A stretch of 64,000 nt of DNA from Phocaeicola sp. Its GTDB lineage: Bacteria > Bacteroidota > Bacteroidia > Bacteroidales > Bacteroidaceae. A program made the position numbers and the translations under genes. This document shows positions 26,653 through 35,687 of this stretch, piece by piece. The notes below the pieces were generated by a model that saw nothing but the letters and a program-made list of their open reading frames with translations, had not been told where the DNA came from and ran no database searches. The stretch covers positions 1 to 64,000 of the forward strand of contig JAHHQV010000005.1 of assembly GCA_020026175.1 (NCBI GenBank), in the 5' to 3' direction. Position 1 is the first letter of the stretch. Every line of letters starts with the position of its first letter.

Positions 26653-28131
26653 TCAATAATTAGTAATCTTCCCAGTTTCTCTCTTGAGTTGTTCCAGCCT
26701 CATCATCATCTGACGAAGCAGACGCGGATTCTGCTCGGCTATATTATTTTTCTGTCCCGGATCTTTCTTTATATTATATAGCTCATATCTGGTCTTTGCA
26801 TTATAAGGAGGAATCATTACATAGTCGCCTTGACGATAAGCATAATTAAACATTCCTTCAACCACCAGTTCAGAACGACCTTTGTCCTGATTTCCAAGAA
26901 AAGCCCCAAGAGTGTTCTGACTATCTATCTTCTCGTTATAAGTCTGCCCCGTAAGAGCAGCCAAAGAAGCAAGCAGGTCCATCTGGCAAACAAATGTTTC
27001 TGATACAGAAGGCTTGACAACAGAAGGCCATCTCAACATAAAAGGAATACAAGTTCCACCATTATACATGGTAGTCTTCCATCCACGATAAGGACCGGCA
27101 GGCTTATGATCACCTACAAGTTCTTCCGCTTCATCTTTATATCCATCATCCAATACAGGACCATTATCGCTGGTAAGAATAACAATTGTATTATCTGTCA
27201 GTCCCAAACGATCCATTTCCTTCAGAAACTCATCCACACACCAGTCCGCTTCAAGAATAACATCACCACGAGGTCCCATACCAGACTTTCCTACAAATCT
27301 CTCATTGGGTACGCGTGGCACATGAGGTTGATGCAAGCCATAATAAAGGAAGAAGGGTTTGTCCTTATTATCATTCAAGAACTTCTTAGCCTTATCAAGG
27401 AAGAGTTCTGCCATATCTTCATCCTTCCACTGAGCCTTCTTTCCACCGGTCTGAAAGCCGATACGAGGTACACCGTTTACAATGGAGCCTGCATGTCCTA
27501 CACTGGGGTGCATACGAAGCAATTCCGGATTATCCTTACCCGTAGGCTCGCCACGGAAATTCTCTCTATAGCTTACATAAAGAGGATCATCAGGTTCAAG
27601 ACCTACACCTTTACCGTTCTCTATAAATATGCAAGGCACACGGTCGTTGGTAGCAGCTTGAATAAAAGAATAATCATATCCCACCTCTTTTGCTCCAGGA
27701 TAAACCTTTTTGTTCCAGTCTACAGCACCATCTCCAAGTCCAAGATGCCATTTTCCGACAGCGCTGGTAGCATATCCTGCCTTCTGCATCACCTTAGGAA
27801 GAGTTACTCTCTTTGTATCAATAATAAGAGCTGCATTACCTGGAAGAATCTTTGCATCCACGTTAGTCCAAGGATACATGCCAGTAAGAAGTGAATAACG
27901 GCTTGGAGTAGAAGTGGCAGCCGTACAATGTGCATCAGTAAATCTGATTCCCTCATTGGCTACTCTATCCATTCCCGGAGTCTTGATACGTGTTGCACCA
28001 TAACAACTCAAATCACCATATCCCAAATCATCAGCCTCTATTATAACAATATTGGGTTTCTTTTGAGCCAACATAGGTATTGCAGCTAAAGATGACATAA
28101 GTGCTGCCGAATAAAATCTTAAATTCCTCAT
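26653..28131 (-). CDS. S1 sulfatase, serine type (PUL sulfatase 4th in order)
   Basis: 492 residues from MRNLRFY at 28131, with a signal peptide to about 22. Alkaline-phosphatase-fold sulfatase: metal ligands Asp34-Asp35 (EADDLGYGD), formylglycine site STPSR with Ser74, GKWHLG, HQPHVPR and TSDNGP for later metal ligands. Serine-type sites need an anaerobic maturase (anSME), which is not in this window. Predicted periplasmic or surface exosulfatase; the subfamily and sulfate position cannot be told by eye. 25 bp after the preceding sulfatase; no terminator follows. Confidence 0.92.
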   Translation of the reverse strand: MRNLRFYSAALMSSLAAIPMLAQKKPNIVIIEADDLGYGDLSCYGATRIKTPGMDRVANEGIRFTDAHCTAATSTPSRYSLLTGMYPWTNVDAKILPGNAALIIDTKRVTLPKVMQKAGYATSAVGKWHLGLGDGAVDWNKKVYPGAKEVGYDYSFIQAATNDRVPCIFIENGKGVGLEPDDPLYVSYRENFRGEPTGKDNPELLRMHPSVGHAGSIVNGVPRIGFQTGGKKAQWKDEDMAELFLDKAKKFLNDNKDKPFFLYYGLHQPHVPRVPNERFVGKSGMGPRGDVILEADWCVDEFLKEMDRLGLTDNTIVILTSDNGPVLDDGYKDEAEELVGDHKPAGPYRGWKTTMYNGGTCIPFMLRWPSVVKPSVSETFVCQMDLLASLAALTGQTYNEKIDSQNTLGAFLGNQDKGRSELVVEGMFNYAYRQGDYVMIPPYNAKTRYELYNIKKDPGQKNNIAEQNPRLLRQMMMRLEQLKRETGKITNY

Positions 28132-28180
28132 TGTTTTTATGTTTTTCAAGATCAATTATAATAAAACAGGCTTATGGATT

Positions 28181-29584
28181 TCATTTCTTTTTCCCCTTTT
28201 GTTTCTTTAAGTCAAAAGCCGTCTTAATTTCATTATGCATCAATCTTTTATGATAACCATTTGTTATATCACTCCATCCTTCTTCAATCCACAGAGGTTC
28301 GGTACAAACAGTTTCTTCCCATTTTCTCAAATCAGAAGACAATTCATCATATACCTCAGGCTTATCTTTTATTATATTTTTCATTTCATCAATTTCATCA
28401 GAAACATTATATAATACAGAATCAACTCCATGAGTAATAATCAACTTATAATCACCTTTTCGTATAGCTCTGGAATCCATCTTACGCCAATACAATGCTT
28501 CATGAGGATTTCCTGTTTTGTTGCCTGACAAATAAGGCAACAGTGAAACTCCATCAAGCTCATTTCTAGTCTTTTTTATACCTGCTGCATCTATTGCAGT
28601 AGCAAAAATATCCAAAGAAGAAGATAGACCTGCAAATTTAACTTCCGATTTGAATTTTCCGTTCCATACAGCAAAGAAAGGAACTCTATGGCCACCTTCA
28701 AACTTATTTCCCTTGAATCCTTTCAAAGGGAAATTAGAAGCATCGTTTATAGTTGCTCCACCATTGTCACTAAGGAAAAAGATTAGAGTATTATCAAACT
28801 TTCCAGAATCCTTCAATCCCTGTATTACAGCACCTACACCTCTATCCAAAGCCCAAGTCATGGCAGCCAATTTCTGACGCGGATGTCCTTTGAATCTATC
28901 CAAATCCTCTTTTGTAGCCTGCATAGGAGTATGTACTGCATTATATGCAAGATACATCATAAAAGGCTTGTCACTTTCCTTTATATACTCTACTGCCTTT
29001 TTGCTAAATGCATCTGTAAGATAGCCCTCAAACTTCACCTGCGTGTCGTTCTGCAAAAGATTTCTTTCATCTCCAGGACGGTCACTTTTCTTTTCATCAT
29101 AGAAATAATCGCGTCCTCCAGCTTTCATACCATAGAAGAAATCAAAGCCACGATTATTTGGATGAAATTTATCCTGACTTCCCAAATGCCATTTACCTAT
29201 AGCAGCTGTTCTGTATCCATTCTCACGAAAAACATCGGCAATAGTCTGTTCGTCAAGAGATAGACCATCCGTCCTGCTATTAAGATTACATTCATATCCA
29301 AAACGATGTCCATACCTTCCCGTTATAAGACAAGCACGAGACGGGCTACTGACTGTTGCTGCTACATGAGCATCCGTAAATATAGTCCCTTGAGAAGCCA
29401 GTTTGTCTATATTAGGAGTCTGCATTTCATGCGATCCCATAAAGCCAAAATCATTATATCCGGCATCATCAATCAATATCACCAAAATATTAGGACGTTC
29501 ATTCAAAGCCTTGTCAGCTCCACCACAAGATGACAACAGCGACAGTCCTGCTATGCCACCAACTAAAGTTTTTAAGTTTAACAT
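28181..29584 (-). CDS. S1 sulfatase, serine type, lipoprotein
   Basis: 467 residues with a lipoprotein signal (LLSSC, Cys20), so it is membrane-anchored unlike its neighbours. Metal Asp39-Asp40 (LIDDAGYNDFG), formylglycine site SSPSR (Ser79), GKWHLG, AVHTPM and LSDNGGA. The C-terminus is lysine-rich. Removes sulfate from glycans after serine-to-formylglycine maturation. Transcribed between two other sulfatases with gaps of 14 and 25 bp. Confidence 0.92.
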   Translation of the reverse strand: MLNLKTLVGGIAGLSLLSSCGGADKALNERPNILVILIDDAGYNDFGFMGSHEMQTPNIDKLASQGTIFTDAHVAATVSSPSRACLITGRYGHRFGYECNLNSRTDGLSLDEQTIADVFRENGYRTAAIGKWHLGSQDKFHPNNRGFDFFYGMKAGGRDYFYDEKKSDRPGDERNLLQNDTQVKFEGYLTDAFSKKAVEYIKESDKPFMMYLAYNAVHTPMQATKEDLDRFKGHPRQKLAAMTWALDRGVGAVIQGLKDSGKFDNTLIFFLSDNGGATINDASNFPLKGFKGNKFEGGHRVPFFAVWNGKFKSEVKFAGLSSSLDIFATAIDAAGIKKTRNELDGVSLLPYLSGNKTGNPHEALYWRKMDSRAIRKGDYKLIITHGVDSVLYNVSDEIDEMKNIIKDKPEVYDELSSDLRKWEETVCTEPLWIEEGWSDITNGYHKRLMHNEIKTAFDLKKQKGKKK

Positions 29585-29598
29585 AAGATATACTACAA

Positions 29599-30996
29599 TT
29601 AAATTTTATAATAAGGGTTTTTCTTAAATTCAGATGGAGCTTTTAATTCTTTCTTCCAGCCTTCCAGTTCTTTCTTCAAGTCATCAAGAATTTCAGGGTA
29701 AGTGCCTGCAAGATTGTTATTCTCTCCCAAGTCTTTTTTCAGATTATACAATTCCAAACTACCATCTTCATAGTTTTCTATAAGTTTCCATTCTCTTTTG
29801 CGAATTACCGAGACCGGACGTGAACGAAATAATTTGTCTTTTGTTTCAGAATTTCCACCTTCCAGATATGCTGGAAAATGCCAATATAATGAACGTTCTT
29901 TAAGGTAAGCATCTTTCTTTTCTTTAAGCAAAGATACTAAACTTTGTCCATCCAGCAGTAATGTTTTATCTGAAATTCCTGCCAATTCCACAAATGTAGG
30001 AAAAAGGTCCATCTGAGAAACAGACACATCCGAGACTTCTCTTTTTTCAAACATTCCTGGCTGATAAATAATCATAGGAACCCTTATTCCTCCTTCATAA
30101 AAAGATCCCTTACCTGCCCTCAACGGCCATTGCCTGGAAAAATTATAAACGCCACCATTATCCGAAGTAAATACAATCAAAGTATTCTCTGCCTGTCCGC
30201 TTTGCCTGATTGCATCAAGAACCTTACCTACATTTCTATCCATCACTTCCACTAAAGCTGCATACACAGGATTATTATGTGCCTTATCTCCTTTTTTCAT
30301 TTTATACTTTTCCACCAGCTCTTTTGGGGCTTGCAAAGGTGCATGTACAGCATATGTAGCATAATACAGAAAATAAGGTTTATTCTTTTCTGACTGTCTT
30401 ATAAGTCTTACGGCCTCATCACCCAAACGGTCTGTAAGAAACTCTCCATCATCTCCATCTTGCAGATCTGGATTTTTATATGGAGGAAAATAAGACTTTG
30501 GATGACCAGAGTGATTGCCACCTATATTCTTGTCAATGCCACATTCAAGCGGATTACTTGTTACATGCCACTTACCTACATGATATGTTTGATAACCTGC
30601 TTGTTTTAGTACTTTAGGCAATATCTGAAATCCATCAGGTAAAGATTCCCTGTTTGGAAAACTGACTAGTTTCCTAAGTTCTTTTTTTCCGCGATCAGCC
30701 GGACTCACTGTATATATTCCATGACGAGGAGTATTCTGTCCGGTAAGCATACAAGCTCGGCTAGGGGCACTATTGGCAGCTCCTGCATAAGCCTGAGAAA
30801 ACCATATACCCGACGATTTAAGCTTGTCTATATTAGGTGTCTCATAATAATTGCTACCATTACAGCTCAAGTCCGTCCATCCTAAGTCATCAATATTTAT
30901 CAATACTATATTAGGAGCTTCTACGGCTGTCAATGCTGAGATGTAAGATACCGGCAACAACAATCCCGATAAAACTTTGTGTACATTCATCATCAT
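29599..30996 (-). CDS. S1 sulfatase, serine type
   Basis: 465 residues with a signal peptide. Metal ligands Asp36-Asp37 (NIDDLGWTD), formylglycine site SAPSR (Ser76), GKWHV, YAVHAPL and TSDNGGV. The start codon overlaps the last 4 bp of the upstream sulfatase gene, indicating translational coupling. Subfamily not assigned. Confidence 0.92.
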   Translation of the reverse strand: MMMNVHKVLSGLLLPVSYISALTAVEAPNIVLINIDDLGWTDLSCNGSNYYETPNIDKLKSSGIWFSQAYAGAANSAPSRACMLTGQNTPRHGIYTVSPADRGKKELRKLVSFPNRESLPDGFQILPKVLKQAGYQTYHVGKWHVTSNPLECGIDKNIGGNHSGHPKSYFPPYKNPDLQDGDDGEFLTDRLGDEAVRLIRQSEKNKPYFLYYATYAVHAPLQAPKELVEKYKMKKGDKAHNNPVYAALVEVMDRNVGKVLDAIRQSGQAENTLIVFTSDNGGVYNFSRQWPLRAGKGSFYEGGIRVPMIIYQPGMFEKREVSDVSVSQMDLFPTFVELAGISDKTLLLDGQSLVSLLKEKKDAYLKERSLYWHFPAYLEGGNSETKDKLFRSRPVSVIRKREWKLIENYEDGSLELYNLKKDLGENNNLAGTYPEILDDLKKELEGWKKELKAPSEFKKNPYYKI

Positions 30997-32414
30997 TTCT
31001 TTATTCTATTCTTAATCTTTAAACTTACACCATTGTCCTTACATGCACGCTGCAAATTAAACAAAGGCTTATTGTCTTTATCCCAATAAGGATTTGGTAC
31101 ATGCGACTCAATCATGAATCCTTTAATTTTTTCAACTATCTCTGGATATTGCTCTGCCAAATTTCTAGTTTCACTTTCATCTATTTTAGTATTATAAAGT
31201 TCTATATCAAGTCCTTTACGCATATCAAGTACAACTCCTTTCCAATTTTTATACTTGACAGCACAACGAGGTTTACTTTCATATATCTCCCAATAAAGAT
31301 ATTCATGCTGTTTTTGTTTTTTATCTTTACCAAGAAGTGTAGGTAACATTGAAATTCCATCTGTTTGACCTTTTACAGGTTCTCCTGTAAGTTCAGAAAG
31401 AGTAGGAAGTATGTCCCAAAATGCAGACAAATGATTCGACACTGTTCCTGCAGGAACTTTACCAGGCCAATAAGCGAAACTAGGAGAACGAACCCCACCT
31501 TCATACATACTTCTTTTCTTATCTCTCAGTTCACCTGAAGTCTTGAAAAAATCCAAAGAACCAAATTGTCCATGCGCGCCATTGTCACTGTTGAAAATAA
31601 TAAGAGTGTTTTCTTCCAAACCCAATTTTCTCAACAATCTTACCAAATTACCTACATCACCATCCATACGTGAAGTCATAGCAGCATGTATCTTCATGTT
31701 TTCAGGCCAATCTTTATCTTTATACTGTGCCAAATCTGGGACCTGATATTTTACATGAGGTATTGTGTAAGCCAGATAAAGGAAAAAAGGCTTGTTCTTG
31801 TTTTCATTTATAAACTTAAAAGCTTCCTTTGTAAATAAATCATGACTATAGTCTGTATGCTTTCCATCTTTGTTAAGATTCACCTTCTCTCCATTTCTCC
31901 AAAGATATGAAGGATAATACTCATGAGCTAAAACTTGATCGGTATAACCAAAGAAATGATTAAATCCCTGCTTGTTTGGATTTCCTGAATTACTATAAGC
32001 GCCAAGTCCCCATTTTCCTATACAAGCAGTTGTATATCCGGCACGTTGCATCAACTTTCCTAAAGTCTCGCTATTCTCAGGCAAAGGAAACTGTCCATCA
32101 GGAAAACCAGGACTATTAGCCCTAACTAATGCATGACCAGGATGCTTACCGGTCATAAGTCCACAACGTGAAGCTGCACTTACAGCATTTGCACAATAAT
32201 GATTTCTGAATATCATACCCTTTGATGATAATTCATCCAATTCTGGAGTATTAATTTTCTTCTGACCATTATAACCCAACTCTCCATATCCCAAATCATC
32301 ACACAATATGTATATCACATTGGGACGTGACACAGTTTTTAAATTTTCAGCTAATACCATAGAACTATTAGCCAACAGCAAGATACTTAAAGTATAAAAT
32401 TGAAAACTTCTCAT
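30993..32414 (-). CDS. S1 sulfatase, serine type with SAASR site
   Basis: 473 residues, signal peptide to about 22. Metal ligands Asp39-Asp40 (CDDLGYGELG); the formylglycine site reads SAASR (Ser79), with Ala where Pro is usual; GKWGLG, YTIPHVKY and NSDNGAHGQ complete the active site. Known anSME enzymes tolerate Ala at this position in some sulfatases. First sulfatase after the M60-like gene (144-bp gap in which I see no clear site). Confidence 0.9.
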   Translation of the reverse strand: MRSFQFYTLSILLLANSSMVLAENLKTVSRPNVIYILCDDLGYGELGYNGQKKINTPELDELSSKGMIFRNHYCANAVSAASRCGLMTGKHPGHALVRANSPGFPDGQFPLPENSETLGKLMQRAGYTTACIGKWGLGAYSNSGNPNKQGFNHFFGYTDQVLAHEYYPSYLWRNGEKVNLNKDGKHTDYSHDLFTKEAFKFINENKNKPFFLYLAYTIPHVKYQVPDLAQYKDKDWPENMKIHAAMTSRMDGDVGNLVRLLRKLGLEENTLIIFNSDNGAHGQFGSLDFFKTSGELRDKKRSMYEGGVRSPSFAYWPGKVPAGTVSNHLSAFWDILPTLSELTGEPVKGQTDGISMLPTLLGKDKKQKQHEYLYWEIYESKPRCAVKYKNWKGVVLDMRKGLDIELYNTKIDESETRNLAEQYPEIVEKIKGFMIESHVPNPYWDKDNKPLFNLQRACKDNGVSLKIKNRIKK

Positions 32415-32558
32415 TGTATTGTTTTTGGGTTTTTAACATCTTTATTACGACCAGACATATAAAACATACTCTATATTCATGTTAAATAATACAGAAAATA
32501 CTTGCCGATAACTTAAAATAAAGATATCTGTACTTTTTCCATATATTACAAACAAACA

Positions 32559-35480
32559 CTATTTACATTTTCCACAAACTACCTGACGCTTACCATCCCA
32601 TGATACAGCTTTGATGCATGCAGCACCATCGGGATATCTTACAAATGTACTAGAGTTGTCTGTACATCCAGTTCCAGCTATACATGCCTCTATCATATTA
32701 CCCTCTGCGTCATATGTTTCATATGCTACAGCATTTTTCCATACACTATGTGATATAGTCTTAGACTTATCACCATTTGAAATACCAGCATTAAATGTTC
32801 CTGTCATGGATAATTTCTGGCGATAAATATCTACAGTATTACCTGAGATATAATTAATAACTTCAGTAGGGGGATTAGGCTTACTCTTCCCATAATTGAC
32901 CAAATCATCAACCATTTTTCGAGTTATAGTCACCTGTTTAGCAGGACCATAATCACCAACTTTCATATCTATTTCACGCAATAATCCCATTTTTTGGAAG
33001 AAATCTGTAAGATTCATATCTGCTGCATCTATAGACCTCTTCATAAAGTCTATATATCTCTGACCATGATTATCAAATTTTGTATTTTCCTCATTTTGTA
33101 TTGCTGCCCATATCACATCACTCCAAAAATCTGGTTTATACCATTCTGCACCATCAGTAAACATAAAGAATAATGACAACTGCCATAATGGAGCCAAAGA
33201 TACAAATGGATCTGCACTAAAATATTCACCCTTATCATCAGTCTTCAATTCTCCTTCATGTGTAAGATATGGCTTATCCTTAACAACTGCATCATTAATA
33301 TAAGCATTAAACCTATCACCCATTATAGCATCCTGATATCCTTGACGCTTATATGTAGTATGTTCTAATCGACACTGCTTGTTATTCATTAGATACATAC
33401 ACTGCTGCGAATAAATATTATTTGTTACTTCTGCCCATCCTGCACCTTTCATCTGCTGAACCTGATTTCCATGACCAAACTCATGTCCAAACAGCCATAC
33501 ACTTTTCTTAAAAGCTTCTGTAATAAGCATATTCTCTTCACAATTTGGAAAATTTGCACAAGTACCATTCCAGTTCGGGGCACCACCCCACGAACGGACT
33601 CCAAGCATACGATTGCGTGGCACTACATTGTGTTTTTCCAATCCCATCACTTTATATTCAATGGTCATAAGATCATCAAAATTATTTATTACACCAGTAA
33701 TTTCATCAGGACAATATGTATTGAAAGCATTGACAGTATTTATTATCTGTACCAGATTTCCACAAACATCCATCATTGCATTAGTTATATTTTCCTTTTC
33801 AGCAATAGTAACTGCTTTTTGCAACATCTTTTTCCAATAATCATTGTCATGTTTGGCTCTCACATCCCAAAAACCTAATTCTATACCATAACAGAAGTGG
33901 ATGTTTACAGTCTTCGGAGTATCCATATCTTGTGTTGTCCAGTATTGTACATAACCTGATCCATCTGTTGATACATCTATTATATTCAATCCCGGTTTCA
34001 ATAAAATAGTCTGATTACCTCCATCTTCTCTCCAATCCTTAATATAAAGTTTAAGTTCATCGCTACCCAATTCATCACCTACAAATACAATGTATTTCTT
34101 ATCTTTTTTAAAGAATATTCCTGTTGGATTATCACATATACTACGTTTACCAATGGTAAGTTCATTTCCTACTATTTGAGGATTCTTACAAGAACTATAT
34201 TTACGTGAACGAAATTCCGTTGAATAAGAATTGCCCAACAATTCTTTTGCAACAGCTTTAACCATTGGATGAGTCATCTTCTCTATATCATCTATCGTAG
34301 TAGTACTTTTTAGTTTAGAAAACACATTATCTTCAAAATAATGTTTATCCTTCTGGAAATCAAAATCACATCCTTCGGCGATTTGATAACATTCAAACTC
34401 GGCAAAAGATACATTATTGGGACTTACATCACTTCTTTCAAGTTCCAATTTAATTTTTGAAACCTCCATCAAATTTACATCAATACGTACCATAGAAGAC
34501 ATTCCCTCTGCATTAAATTGTCCGCATGCTTTCCATTTGGTATCACCCTCCTTTTGATAAGAGACATACCCTTTTGATAGTTTATTTTGTGGTTTTGACA
34601 CTGGATTCGTATGTAATAATATATAATCCACTCTATCATTAGATTGCGACAAAGTGTATTCGAATACTATAGATTTCATCGTCTTATCTGGTGATGAAGA
34701 ATAAATTGTTGTCAAATCTCCATCTATTGTATTCTCAGGTTTCTGTTGCATATATTGGTTCCCTTGAGTCTTTATTACGCTTTTTACTTTAACTTTTATA
34801 TCCTGAGGAATGACATCATCTACATCAGCTCCTTCTTGTTCTATAGGAATCTTTATTTCCAATGTTGAGGCTTTATCTTTTGGAGAGATAACAATAGTGT
34901 CGCGCCTTACAGAAAAACCAATATTGGCCGAGACATTATAATTATAATCAGTCTTTACCATTTCACCTCTACTATGATTCATATTCAACTTTAGCCAATC
35001 AGAAGAATTTACCTGATTCAATTCTACATTAGATGTTATTTCCAAATTAAAGTCTTGCTCTTCCTTTGTAAGATATTTAAATTTTACATTTGTCAGAATA
35101 GCAGGTTCTGTACCAAGTTGTACAATATGGATAGTATCATTTTCAATGCCAGTAGCCTTAATTATAAAATCAGCCTTACGCACTCCTATCCCTTCGTTTT
35201 TACCGACATTAATATTCAATAAATACATATCAGAAGCTGTTATTCCTAAAGAAGCATTACACCAAGCATAACCATCTGATTCTTGTGGTACCACATGCAA
35301 ATCTTCCTGATTACTTAAAATTTTGATTTTTTCTTCACCACCACCGATTGGCATATTCAAGGTCTTGTTTTCCACTTTTATTTCAATAAATGGACTATCA
35401 GAAATTCCCTCTTCATCATTACATGAACAAACACTTAATAACATGATAAGTGCCAATAAAAAAAAATTATATTTTTTCAT
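32559..35480 (-). CDS. M60-like metallopeptidase lipoprotein with BACON and F5/8-type domains
   Basis: 973 residues. Lipoprotein signal (SVCSC), then two BACON-like Ig domains (about 30-105 and 110-200; the first ends HIVQLG, the second IPIEQEG), then a discoidin/F5-8 type carbohydrate-binding domain (about 210-365, with ENTIDGDLTTIYSS). The M60-like region follows, with zinc motif HEFGH at 666-670 and a downstream Glu in GWAEVTNN. The layout resembles BT4244-type mucin O-glycoprotein peptidases of Bacteroides. Predicted surface protease cutting glycoprotein backbones. Follows SusD behind a hairpin. Confidence 0.88.
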   Translation of the reverse strand: MKKYNFFLLALIMLLSVCSCNDEEGISDSPFIEIKVENKTLNMPIGGGEEKIKILSNQEDLHVVPQESDGYAWCNASLGITASDMYLLNINVGKNEGIGVRKADFIIKATGIENDTIHIVQLGTEPAILTNVKFKYLTKEEQDFNLEITSNVELNQVNSSDWLKLNMNHSRGEMVKTDYNYNVSANIGFSVRRDTIVISPKDKASTLEIKIPIEQEGADVDDVIPQDIKVKVKSVIKTQGNQYMQQKPENTIDGDLTTIYSSSPDKTMKSIVFEYTLSQSNDRVDYILLHTNPVSKPQNKLSKGYVSYQKEGDTKWKACGQFNAEGMSSMVRIDVNLMEVSKIKLELERSDVSPNNVSFAEFECYQIAEGCDFDFQKDKHYFEDNVFSKLKSTTTIDDIEKMTHPMVKAVAKELLGNSYSTEFRSRKYSSCKNPQIVGNELTIGKRSICDNPTGIFFKKDKKYIVFVGDELGSDELKLYIKDWREDGGNQTILLKPGLNIIDVSTDGSGYVQYWTTQDMDTPKTVNIHFCYGIELGFWDVRAKHDNDYWKKMLQKAVTIAEKENITNAMMDVCGNLVQIINTVNAFNTYCPDEITGVINNFDDLMTIEYKVMGLEKHNVVPRNRMLGVRSWGGAPNWNGTCANFPNCEENMLITEAFKKSVWLFGHEFGHGNQVQQMKGAGWAEVTNNIYSQQCMYLMNNKQCRLEHTTYKRQGYQDAIMGDRFNAYINDAVVKDKPYLTHEGELKTDDKGEYFSADPFVSLAPLWQLSLFFMFTDGAEWYKPDFWSDVIWAAIQNEENTKFDNHGQRYIDFMKRSIDAADMNLTDFFQKMGLLREIDMKVGDYGPAKQVTITRKMVDDLVNYGKSKPNPPTEVINYISGNTVDIYRQKLSMTGTFNAGISNGDKSKTISHSVWKNAVAYETYDAEGNMIEACIAGTGCTDNSSTFVRYPDGAACIKAVSWDGKRQVVCGKCK

Positions 35481-35638
35481 AAGATTTTCTGGTTTTAAAG
35501 TTTCAATACCACTTATTTCATACTCTTTTCAATCCAGAACAACAATGTATGATCTAATTATAATACATATTCATTATTGAAAATACACCGTTTAATAAAG
35601 AACTGATAATAACTCTGAAAGAAATATTGATTTTATAA

Positions 35639-35670
35639 AATCAGTGCCGGCTTAACTTCCGGCACTGATT
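35639..35670 (-). terminator. Hairpin between susD-like and M60 genes
   Basis: Perfect 12-bp stem (35639-35650 with 35659-35670), eight-base loop, then a TTTTATAAAA stretch on the minus strand. Likely a partial terminator or mRNA-stabilising end that keeps SusC/SusD levels above those of the enzymes. The remaining 207-bp gap shows nothing else. Confidence 0.65.
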
Positions 35671-35687
35671 ATCATGACAAAACGATA

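Noticed and set aside
27106..27894. 262-codon plus-strand ORF
   Set aside because: Antisense to the last PUL sulfatase, no signal or domain; the sulfatase frame has full family motifs.
33471..33878. 135-codon plus-strand ORF
   Set aside because: Covers the HEFGH region of the M60-like gene on the other strand; a shadow.
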